This document shows, one piece after another, positions 1-5,695 of a stretch of 7,656 bases of DNA; position 1 is the first letter of the stretch; the number at the start of each line of letters is the position of its first letter. The notes under the pieces are model-generated. The model was given only the letters and a program-made list of their open reading frames with translations, did no database searches and was not told the DNA's origin. A program made the translations under genes and the position numbers. Source of the DNA: Myxococcales bacterium (GTDB lineage: Bacteria > Myxococcota_A > UBA9160 > SMWR01); assembly GCA_022571825.1 (NCBI GenBank), contig JACZXC010000128.1, positions 1 to 7,656 of the forward strand, read 5' to 3'.

Positions 1-910
1 TGCGAACCAGCGGCTCGCACCCGAGCCGGCAAAGGGCGGCGATGCCGATCTCACCGGGCGGTGTCTTCAGCCTACACCCTGGGGCGAGGGTGAGCCGGTC
101 GTCTTCGTGCACGGCGGCATGAGCGATCTCCGCATCTGGGAGCAGCAACTGTCCGCGATCGGCGCCTCGTACCGCGCCATTTCGTACAGCCGCCGCTACG
201 CGCGGCCGAACGAGGACATCGACCCCGAAGCAGATGACCAGATGCTGCCGCATGTGGAAGACCTCGCCGCCTTCCTGCGAGAGACCGACGCCGCACCGGC
301 GCACCTCGTCGGCAACTCGTGGGGCGCCTTCATCAGCCTGCTGACCGCGATCCACCATCCCGAGGTCGTACGCAGCCTCGTGCTCGAGGAGCCGGGAGTC
401 GTGCCGCTGCTGGGATTGAGCTTTCCGCCCCGTCCTATGGGGGTGCTGTCGCTTCTGGTTCGACGCCCAAGGTTCGCGCTCATGATCGCGAAGGGTGCGG
501 CCAGGGAGTTCGGACGGGCCGAGAAGGCGTTCCGGCGTGGGGACAATGAGACGGGGTTGCGTTCGTCCCTGCGCGCGGCGCTTGGCGAGGAGTTCTATCG
601 GCGGCTTCCCGAGAGCCGGTTGCAGCAGGCGCGCGAGAACGTGAGCACGATGCGCGCGCAGCTTCTCGGGGCAGGCCCGCCACCGCTCAGCGAGGAAGAG
701 GTGCGCGGCGTGAGCGCCCCCACGCTGGTCATGACGGGCGAGCGAAGTCTCGCCGGGGTCGATCTCCTGATGGATATCCTCGAGGAGCTGTTGCCGAACG
801 TCGAGCGCCTCAAAATCTCCGACGCCTCACACGACATGCACTTGGACAACCCGCTCGCGGTCAACGAGGCGATCCTTGGATTCCTCGGACGACATGGGCT
901 GAATTCGTAA
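1..910 (+). CDS. alpha/beta hydrolase, 5' end outside the window
   Basis: Alpha/beta-hydrolase-fold enzyme; substrate not identifiable. The frame is open from base 2 and has no credible start before the oxyanion-hole motif VFVHGG (about 101-118), which normally lies 20-40 residues into the protein, so the gene begins left of the window. A GTG at 107 is only an internal Val codon. The nucleophile elbow is GNSWGA, with Ser at 317-319. The catalytic His is in DASHDMH, at 830-832. After the late strand the usual acid position reads TGERS rather than GxxD, as in a branch of small alpha/beta hydrolases, so the acid may be the Glu of GERS or lie elsewhere; this is uncertain. The segment before PWGEGEP does not resemble the usual N-terminal strand, so a diverged or damaged N-terminus is possible. 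It ends in TAA at 908-910. The family call is firm; the specificity is unknown. Confidence 0.88.
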   Translation, partial: ANQRLAPEPAKGGDADLTGRCLQPTPWGEGEPVVFVHGGMSDLRIWEQQLSAIGASYRAISYSRRYARPNEDIDPEADDQMLPHVEDLAAFLRETDAAPAHLVGNSWGAFISLLTAIHHPEVVRSLVLEEPGVVPLLGLSFPPRPMGVLSLLVRRPRFALMIAKGAAREFGRAEKAFRRGDNETGLRSSLRAALGEEFYRRLPESRLQQARENVSTMRAQLLGAGPPPLSEEEVRGVSAPTLVMTGERSLAGVDLLMDILEELLPNVERLKISDASHDMHLDNPLAVNEAILGFLGRHGLNS

Positions 911-920
911 CCGTTTAGAT

Positions 921-1187
921 CTACTTGGCTTTTTTTTGATCCTGGGGGCGCCTTGGGGGCACGCCACGCCCCGACGGGTTCGGGCGATAGGTGGGTTGTG
1001 TTGACGCCAGACTGACCCCCTCAATCATTCCAGCGCGAACACCAGCCGGGCGGCTCGGAATCGGCGAGCCGTGGCCTTCGGGCGCTTCGACGTCATCGGG
1101 AAGCGGGCCAAGGTCGCGCCAGAACGCGACGGACTTGCCCCAATTGTGGGTTTCCACGATGAGACCTTCGATACCATTGCTACTCAT
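921..1187 (-). pseudogene. remnant of a VOC (glyoxalase/bleomycin-resistance fold) protein
   Basis: The start ATG (1185-1187) overlaps the end of the upstream ribbon-helix-helix gene by 8 bases, an arrangement typical of translational coupling. The first ~27 residues (MSSNGIEGLIVETHNWGKS, then VAFWRDLG) look like the N-terminus of a VOC-fold protein: beta strand, then the metal-ligand/THNW region, then the helix ending in FWRDLG. After that the family pattern breaks down. A fragment EGHGSPI...RPAG resembles the next family segment but follows too soon, as if about a dozen residues were deleted. The remainder, rich in Pro, Arg and Ser, is not family-like and ends at TAG 921-923. Length is 88 residues against about 120 for the family. 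No other frame restores the missing part. I read this as a decayed gene; a short divergent protein is the alternative. Confidence 0.6.
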
Positions 1188-1353
1188 TTTCTGGTTCCTT
1201 CTCCTCGCCGTTCGATGTGTCACGGAGGTATTCGCGCAGAGCCGCCGCCACCACCGCGGAGAGCGATTGCTCCGTATCCACCGCGTGGTGTTTCAATCGA
1301 CGGATCAGTGGGACCGGAAGATAAACGTTGAACTGCTTGACTTCCGCAGTCAT
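1180..1353 (-). CDS. ribbon-helix-helix (CopG/Arc-type) transcriptional regulator, 57 aa
   Basis: Small DNA-binding protein of 57 residues. Residues 6-13 (KQFNVYLP) form the DNA-contacting beta ribbon, followed by helix A (PLIRRLKHHAVD), a turn (TEQSLS) and helix B (AVVAAALREYL), the standard RHH layout; the acidic tail is disordered. I chose the ATG at 1353 because the protein then begins just before the ribbon. An alternative ATG at 1377 would translate through the promoter. A perfect TATAAT lies 6 bases upstream of the start, so the mRNA is probably leaderless. The flanking inverted repeat ATGCTA-N14-TAGCAT suggests autoregulation. The stop (1180-1182) overlaps the start of the VOC remnant. 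RHH proteins often control their downstream partner; here the partner looks decayed, which leaves the regulator as an orphan. An antitoxin role is possible, but no toxin gene is visible. Confidence 0.75.
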   Translation of the reverse strand: MTAEVKQFNVYLPVPLIRRLKHHAVDTEQSLSAVVAAALREYLRDTSNGEEKEPENE

Positions 1354-1377
1354 GCTAGTATTATAGCTTATTAGCAT
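1352..1377 (-). promoter_or_regulatory. promoter with operator-like inverted repeat for the RHH gene
   Basis: A perfect sigma70-type -10 box TATAAT is present on the minus strand (1360-1365). With normal -10 to +1 spacing, transcription would begin at or next to the A of the RHH start codon (1353). No good -35 box is visible. The region is enclosed by a perfect 6-bp inverted repeat, ATGCTA (1352-1357) and TAGCAT (1372-1377), separated by 14 bases. The left arm includes the AT of the start codon. An RHH dimer pair bound here would cover the -10 box. The stretch is conspicuously AT-rich against its GC-rich surroundings. Confidence 0.5.
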
Positions 1378-1459
1378 TGAAACACAGCCTCTCGGGACAA
1401 GGGTTTTTCATCGTTGAGAGCGCCCGCTGAATCGCGAAAGAACCGATCGGAGCGATGGC

Positions 1460-2302
1460 ATGCCCATTCCTATTCGTGACCGCGGCTACCCTCATCCCGA
1501 GCTGCTGGCCGAGACCGATTGGCTCGCTGGTCGCCTGTCCGATCCGATAGTTCGCGTTGTCGATGCTCGTTCTGACGAGGACTACGCCGGCGGCCACATT
1601 CCCGGTGCTGTCCACATCAGCGGCTTCACGCTTGGCGGGATACGCCCGGAGCCCGAGATGCCGGAGCCCGAGGCCTTCGCTCACCTGGTCGGGGCGCTTG
1701 GAATCGACGAGCGCACATCGGTCGTCGTCTACGACGCGGGGGGGCGGTCCCAAATGGCGGGGATGACTGCCTGGACGTTCCTCTACTACGGCCATCCCGA
1801 TATCCGTTACCTCGATGGTGGGTTGGCGAAGTGGACAGCCGAGGGGCTGCCGCTTTCCAGCGACGCCCCGGCCCACGAACCGCGGACGTTTGCAGCTCGC
1901 CCGGTAGAGGGCGTCTACTGCCCCCTGGACCGGGCCAAGGCCTCCGTCGATGACGACGGTGTCGTCTTCTGGGACGTGCGCACAATCGGCGAGTTCGAGG
2001 GGACGACGAGGGGGTGGAATCCTCCGCCCCGGCTCGGGCACCTGCCGGGGGCCATCCACTTGGAATACACCGAGCTTTTCGATGCCGACAACGGGACGTT
2101 GAAGCCTGCCGCCGAGCTCACAACCCTCCTGGGGGCGAAAGGGATCACACCGGAGGCCACGGTCGTTGCCTATTGAGGGGGCGGTGCGCGCGCGGGTCTC
2201 GCAGCGCTTGTCCTGAAGATTCTGGGGTACGACCGGGCATCGAACTACGCCGGGTCCTTCAACGAATGGGCCAATCAGCCGGACACCGAAGTGGATGGCT
2301 GA
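1460..2302 (+). CDS. selenocysteine-containing two-domain rhodanese (SseA/COG2897 sulfurtransferase), in-frame UGA = Sec239
   Basis: Thiosulfate/3-mercaptopyruvate sulfurtransferase-type protein, 280 residues when the UGA at 2174-2176 is read through; the family is about 280. It would move sulfur (or selenium) from a donor to a thiol or cyanide acceptor through a persulfide on the active-site chalcogen. The N-terminal rhodanese domain spans about residues 12-130: VVDARSDEDYAGGHIPGA, and VVVYDAGG with Asp92 at the usual inactive-site position. The C-terminal domain spans about 150-280: FWDVRTIGEFEG, then GHLPGAIHLEY, then VVAY-UGA-GGGARA. Homologues have Cys-x4-Arg (for example CQGGVRA) at that loop; here it is U239-G-G-G-A-R244. 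The only Cys in the protein is Cys154, outside the active site. After the UGA the frame runs on through typical family sequence (ALVLKILGYD, NYAGSFNEWANQ) to TGA 2300-2302. A GGAG at 1449-1452 lies 7 bases before ATG 1460. Alternatives are a nonsense-mutated pseudogene or a base-call error; the SECIS-like hairpin favours Sec. Confidence 0.85.
2174..2213 (+). promoter_or_regulatory. putative bacterial SECIS element (UGA plus hairpin)
   Basis: This directs SelB/tRNA-Sec to the in-frame UGA (2174-2176). Seen in the sequence: a 7-bp stem in which 2188-2191 (GCGC) pairs with 2204-2207 (GCGC), A2203 is bulged, and 2192-2194 (GCG) pairs with 2200-2202 (CGC). It closes an apical loop GGUCU (2195-2199). 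There are 18 nucleotides between the UGA and the loop. The bacterial SECIS consensus as I recall it is an apical loop of 3-14 nt with G in its first two positions, about 16-37 nt after UGA; this fits. From memory, E. coli fdhF also has GGUCU after exactly 18 nt. Unlike fdhF, the bulged base is an A on the 3' side rather than a U on the 5' side. The lower stem is only weakly paired (for example GG 2180-2181 with CC 2212-2213). The GC-rich tract could also fold in other registers. Confidence 0.72.
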
Positions 2303-2349
2303 CGAGTGGCTCTAGGGCGGAATCGGAACGGCGGTGAGGGCTCTCAGGT

Positions 2350-2880
2350 TCAGTTCGCCGGCGAGCGCGGCGGGTCCCGGGGCTGCATCGCAAAGAACCA
2401 CACATCCCCCGACGCCGCCATGTCGGCGCGCAGCCGGGCGCCGTACTTGCGGTTCACCTCAGCCGCGATCGCTTCGAGCAGGGGACGGTCGTCGAGGATC
2501 CGGACCAGCGTGCGCTGGTAGCGCTTGCCGTCGATCCGAACCACGGCACGGCCGTCCTGCAGCGCCTGCGCAGGCCATTGCTTCCAGAGCCGACCGAGCG
2601 TCGAGTTCATGTAGCCGCTGACGACGTACAGCTTCTTGTCGTGTACCTGCAGCCAGATCGTCCGCGATCGAGGCGGCTCCACCAGCTGGAATTCCATCTC
2701 CGCGATATCGCGGGCGAACGTCCAATCCGGTTCGGCCCCGGTGACCAGTTCACCGGCTTCGAGCGGTCCGCCCGGGAGGATCGCGATCGGTCCGTCCCCG
2801 AAACGCGCGCCGATTACCAGCGCCACCACCGAGAGCACCGCGACGCCGATCGCGCCCGCCACCCACCTGAGAATTCGCAT
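2350..2880 (-). CDS. membrane-anchored protein of unknown function, 176 aa
   Basis: No function recognised with confidence. An N-terminal hydrophobic helix (about residues 5-26, after MRILRW) acts as membrane anchor or uncleaved signal. A soluble domain follows. Its conspicuous block is PPRSRTIWLQVHDKKLYVVSGY, then MNSTLGRLWKQWP (about 69-103), then a strand pair GRAVVRIDGKRYQR (110-123) and a helix ending in NRKYG. The alternating short strands with VHDKKLYVVSGY and VRIDGKRY are reminiscent of a split-barrel, flavin-reductase/PNPOx-like fold; that is a guess. The start at 2880 has a purine-rich ribosome site (GGAAAGGGGG) just upstream. A further upstream start would add a non-hydrophobic Arg-rich leader. 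It lies 16 bases after the alpha/beta hydrolase stop and is the last gene of that operon; its end faces the rhodanese gene 47 bases away. Confidence 0.75.
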   Translation of the reverse strand: MRILRWVAGAIGVAVLSVVALVIGARFGDGPIAILPGGPLEAGELVTGAEPDWTFARDIAEMEFQLVEPPRSRTIWLQVHDKKLYVVSGYMNSTLGRLWKQWPAQALQDGRAVVRIDGKRYQRTLVRILDDRPLLEAIAAEVNRKYGARLRADMAASGDVWFFAMQPRDPPRSPAN

Positions 2881-2896
2881 CGAGGCCCCCTTTCCG

Positions 2897-3838
2897 CTAG
2901 AACGCGGCGATCCGAGCCGCCACCTCGTTCGCATGGGTCACGGGGAGCATGTGGCTTCCGCCTGCGATCTCGTGCAGGGTCGAGTTCGGGATTCGCGTGT
3001 GGAGGTAGCGGGCGATTGCCACGGGGGCCAGGCGGTCGTCGTCCCCGTGGAGCAGCAGGGTGGGCAGCGCGATCGTGTCCGCCGCGAACAGGCCCGGGCC
3101 CTCCTCCGAGCCCGGATCGACGAACCCGGACATCTCCGAGAAATATGTCAGCACGGTTTCCGGTCGCGCGAAGTTCGCGCGCAGGCCTTCGAGCCACCAG
3201 TCCGGCTGCGGCCCGCCGCCAAATGCGATGCCGGAGAGTGCCTTCATCAGGGCGACACCGGTCGACGGCACCGCCGCCCGCCAGCGCAGCACCGGATCCG
3301 AATAGAAGAACGCCATCACCGCCGACGGCGTGGGCGGCTTCGCGTCGGCCGAATCGGGGCCACCGGTACCGACGAGCACCAGCCGCGCGATCCGCGACGG
3401 ATCTCGCATCGAGGCGAGCATCGCGGTGACCCCGCCGTAGGACCAGCCGACGACCGTCGCGTCTTCGAGCTCGAGCCGCTCGAGAAGAGCCAGCAGCTCA
3501 TCTGCGTTCGCCTCGGGCGTGAAATCGTCGTCCAGTCTCGGGTCGGAGCGACCGTATCCAACGCGGTCGTACGCGATCGCGCGGGTGCCGCGACGCGCGA
3601 GCTCGGGCAGAAGCGCGCGCCAATCGTAGGCGCTTCCCGGGAGCCCGTGGACCAGCACCACAGCCGGGCCGCTGCCCTCTTCCAGAACGTTGACCGCGAC
3701 GCCGCTCCCGAGGTCGACGCGCTTTCCCGCCGGGGGCAGGTCCGGCGGCGGATCGGCCGGGAACACCACGTACCAGAGCGGCGGCAGCACGAGTACCGCC
3801 CCAACAAGGAGTCCGACGATCAAAAGAAATCGCCTCAT
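2897..3838 (-). CDS. membrane-anchored alpha/beta hydrolase, 313 aa
   Basis: Alpha/beta-hydrolase-fold enzyme (esterase, epoxide-hydrolase or haloalkane-dehalogenase-like group; substrate unknown). An N-terminal hydrophobic segment (about residues 4-26) followed by a Pro-rich linker (DPPPDLPPAG) puts the catalytic domain outside the cytoplasmic membrane. Motifs: oxyanion hole VLVHGLPGS (61-69), YDRVGYGRSD (90-99), nucleophile elbow GWSYGG with Ser133, acid in LHGDDDRLAP with Asp268 most likely, and His296 in GGSHMLP. A cap region lies between about 160 and 255. The start ATG (3836-3838) overlaps the upstream stop TGA (3835-3837) as ATGA, so translation is probably coupled to the COG3687 gene. 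The same frame stays open back to 4777 without a stop, but that extension runs through the other gene in another frame and is not family-like. Confidence 0.9.
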   Translation of the reverse strand: MRRFLLIVGLLVGAVLVLPPLWYVVFPADPPPDLPPAGKRVDLGSGVAVNVLEEGSGPAVVLVHGLPGSAYDWRALLPELARRGTRAIAYDRVGYGRSDPRLDDDFTPEANADELLALLERLELEDATVVGWSYGGVTAMLASMRDPSRIARLVLVGTGGPDSADAKPPTPSAVMAFFYSDPVLRWRAAVPSTGVALMKALSGIAFGGGPQPDWWLEGLRANFARPETVLTYFSEMSGFVDPGSEEGPGLFAADTIALPTLLLHGDDDRLAPVAIARYLHTRIPNSTLHEIAGGSHMLPVTHANEVAARIAAF

Positions 3839-4665
3839 GCCAGCCGCTCCGGGAGGGTGGGAGGCACGCTGGCAGCGCGTTCGGCCAGGGCCGAGTACTT
3901 CGCGAGCAGCTCTTGCACACCGTCGGGGATCTCGATCTTCGCCGGGTCGTAACGCGGGCTCCAGGTGTGCAGGTAGCGGCGAAGCGCGCTGCGACGCATG
4001 GGGCTGGACTTCGTCCGGATCTTCTTCCAGCCGAGGCCGCGGCCCATGCAGAGCGCGAAGCGGCGGACGTAGGAGACGTAGTGCCACTGCGCCCAGGTGC
4101 CGGCGAGGATCCGGTACGGATAGCTGCCGACGAGATGTTGATATACGTCGAAGGCGACCGTGCGGTGCTCGATCTCCTCCGCCATGTGCCAGGCCCAGAT
4201 TTCGCCGCCGGGCATGCCCGCTCCCTCGAAGGCGCCGTGCTCGGCCGCCGCCAGGGCGCCCGCGCAGGTCATGGCCTCGAAGCCCTCGGCGTACGCCAGG
4301 TTGAAGCGGAGCGACTTCTCGCGGCTGAAACGCTGGTAGTCCGCCTCCAGCGCCGCCTCGATGCCGCGCAGTCCGTCGGCGGTCGCGGCGTCGAACTGCG
4401 CGCGGATCTGGTGGTTGAAGAGCGCGTGGTTGCGGTAGTGGTGGCCTTCCTGCTGGCAGAAGCGCCGGACGTCCTCGGCCAGCGGTGGATCCGTGATCGC
4501 CTTCAGCGCCACCTTCATGGTCCGGATCAGGTAGGGCTCGAGGTACGGCATGGTCATGGAGAGCCCCAGGGCGGGCAGCATCTCGCCGCGCTCGGCCTCG
4601 GACGCGTCGAAGTCGATCGGGTCCTCGAAGGTGAAACGGATCTTGCGAACGGTGATGTCGGCCAT
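3835..4665 (-). CDS. COG3687/PF10118 predicted metal-dependent hydrolase, 276 aa
   Basis: All-helical predicted metal-dependent hydrolase. The family is recognised by two conserved blocks of metal-ligand candidates: FCQQEGHHYRNH (69-80; Glu73, His75, His76, His80) and WHMAEEIEHRTVAFD (159-173; His160, Glu163, Glu164, His167). Glu129/Glu130 and His143 lie between them. The reaction is unproven for the family, so only a binuclear-type metal centre is inferred. Length is usual. ATG 4663-4665 has AGGAG at 4675-4679, 9 bases upstream. It is the first gene of a three-gene minus-strand operon; its stop overlaps the next start by four bases. It is divergent from the PhyH-type gene across 171 bases. 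Pairing with an alpha/beta hydrolase and a nearby PhyH enzyme hints at lipid or xenobiotic metabolism. Confidence 0.88.
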   Translation of the reverse strand: MADITVRKIRFTFEDPIDFDASEAERGEMLPALGLSMTMPYLEPYLIRTMKVALKAITDPPLAEDVRRFCQQEGHHYRNHALFNHQIRAQFDAATADGLRGIEAALEADYQRFSREKSLRFNLAYAEGFEAMTCAGALAAAEHGAFEGAGMPGGEIWAWHMAEEIEHRTVAFDVYQHLVGSYPYRILAGTWAQWHYVSYVRRFALCMGRGLGWKKIRTKSSPMRRSALRRYLHTWSPRYDPAKIEIPDGVQELLAKYSALAERAASVPPTLPERLA

Positions 4666-4790
4666 GGGTCCTCACTCCTGAGCGTACCACCGATTCTGCG
4701 TCTGCCCCGCTCCGCCCGGCGTGCGAAACCATCTGGTGTGAGCCCCTCGGACGACGCCGCCAGAAATCCCGCTTCACTTTCCAATCTCCG

Positions 4791-4808
4791 CTAAAGTGGG
4801 TCCTTTAG
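4791..4808. promoter_or_regulatory. operator-like inverted repeat in the divergent intergenic region
   Basis: CTAAAG (4791-4796) and CTTTAG (4803-4808) form a perfect 6-bp inverted repeat with a 6-base centre, 28 bases before the PhyH-type start codon. It lies in the only divergent spacer of this half of the window (4666-4836), between the COG3687 operon and the dioxygenase. No convincing -35/-10 pair was found for either direction. It could be a repressor or activator site, or chance. Confidence 0.3.
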
Positions 4809-4836
4809 ACGGAGTGGACTCCCGGAGGGTCCGAAG

Positions 4837-5673
4837 ATGCCGGAGCTGCCCCGCTTTCGCTGGAATCCGGACCGCAAGGTCGATTGGGAAGACGTCTGGC
4901 GATCGCTCGACGAGTCGGGGGGCGTCATCGTCGAGGGCTTCGTCGACGATGCTCTGCTGGGGCGTCTGCAGCGCGACTTTCGCGACGCGATCGAGGCGCA
5001 CGAATCCGGAAGCAGCTCTTCCCAGAAGCTCTGGATCGACTTCCACGGTGCGGACACCAAGCGGATCACCGGACTCGCCGCCAAGTCGTCGGCCTGGGCC
5101 GAGCTTCTGTGCGACGAGCACTACTGCGAACTCGGCGATCGCTACCTGGGCAAGGATGGCTACTACCTGAATACCGCACAGTTGATCTGCATCGGCCCCG
5201 GCGAGACGCCACAGCTGATGCACCGCGACGCGCTCAACTGGCCCCACGTCGCGCTGGGCGACGGCGAGGTCACGATCACGGCGATCTTTGCCCTGACGGA
5301 CTTCACGGAGGAAAACGGCGCCACGGTGATCGCGCCCGGGAGCCACCTCTGGCCCGGCACCCTGCCGCAGGTCGATCCGAAGGACTGCTGTCAGGCCGTG
5401 ATGCCGGCCGGATCCGCGCTGCTCTACAGCGGCAAGGTGATCCACGGCGGGGGTCGCAACCGCACGGCCGACGAATGGCGCGTCGGACTTCACGCCGGCT
5501 TCGTCTCGGGTTGGCTGCGCGCCGAAGAGAATCACCAGCTCAGCACCTCCCTGGAAGCCGCGAGAAAGCTCCCAGAGCGGGTCCAACGCCTACTTGGCTT
5601 TCGCGCCTACGAACCGGAGCTCGGCGGACGCCTGGGTCTCGTCGACTACGACGACCCGGCCAACCTGCTCTGA
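4837..5673 (+). CDS. phytanoyl-CoA dioxygenase (PhyH) family protein, 278 aa
   Basis: Fe(II)/2-oxoglutarate-dependent oxygenase of the PF05721 type: it would hydroxylate a substrate while converting 2-oxoglutarate and O2 to succinate and CO2. The facial triad is visible: His129-x-Asp131 in LMHRDALNW and distal His203 in VIHGGGRNRT. Arg215 in ADEWRVGLH is the likely 2-oxoglutarate carboxylate ligand, spaced about as in other family members. Also typical are ENGATVIAPGSHLWPG (159-174) and AGSALLYSGKVIHGG (191-205). A good ribosome site (CGGAGGG) precedes ATG 4837. No transporter or CoA-ligase neighbour is present, so a phytanoyl substrate cannot be assumed; bacterial members act on many small molecules. 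It appears to be the first gene of a two-gene operon with the HAD hydrolase. Confidence 0.92.
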   Translation: MPELPRFRWNPDRKVDWEDVWRSLDESGGVIVEGFVDDALLGRLQRDFRDAIEAHESGSSSSQKLWIDFHGADTKRITGLAAKSSAWAELLCDEHYCELGDRYLGKDGYYLNTAQLICIGPGETPQLMHRDALNWPHVALGDGEVTITAIFALTDFTEENGATVIAPGSHLWPGTLPQVDPKDCCQAVMPAGSALLYSGKVIHGGGRNRTADEWRVGLHAGFVSGWLRAEENHQLSTSLEAARKLPERVQRLLGFRAYEPELGGRLGLVDYDDPANLL

Positions 5674-5695
5674 AAACCGGCGTTCGGCTGGGCGC

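Noticed and set aside
911..937. T8 run at 930-937 as a rho-independent terminator for the first hydrolase
   Set aside because: The preceding bases offer only a short, interrupted stem around AGATCT with too small a loop, so no convincing terminator hairpin.
1460..2176. Rhodanese as a simple truncated 238-residue protein or pseudogene
   Set aside because: The UGA is at the catalytic Cys position, the downstream frame is conserved to the normal length, and a SECIS-like hairpin follows at a suitable distance.
2303..2349. Terminator between the convergent rhodanese gene and the minus-strand operon
   Set aside because: Only a 4-bp TGAG/CTCA stem without a T-run is visible.
2636..3952. Long plus-strand open frame (438 codons) opposite the alpha/beta hydrolase
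   Set aside because: Arg/Pro/Ser-rich composition with no recognisable domain; an antisense shadow of high-GC coding sequence.
2897..4777. One long minus-strand open frame that could be read as a 626-residue fusion protein
   Set aside because: Only the part from 3838 down is an alpha/beta hydrolase. The upstream part is Arg/Gly/Pro-rich shadow sequence lying over the well-conserved COG3687 gene in another frame.
3913..4794. Plus-strand open frame (293 codons) opposite the COG3687 gene
   Set aside because: Antisense shadow; the opposite strand carries the metal-ligand motifs of a known family.
5594..5695. Upstream ATG (5594) as the start of the HAD gene
   Set aside because: It lies within the PhyH-type gene and adds residues unlike the family. 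The GTG at 5696 directly precedes the first HAD strand.
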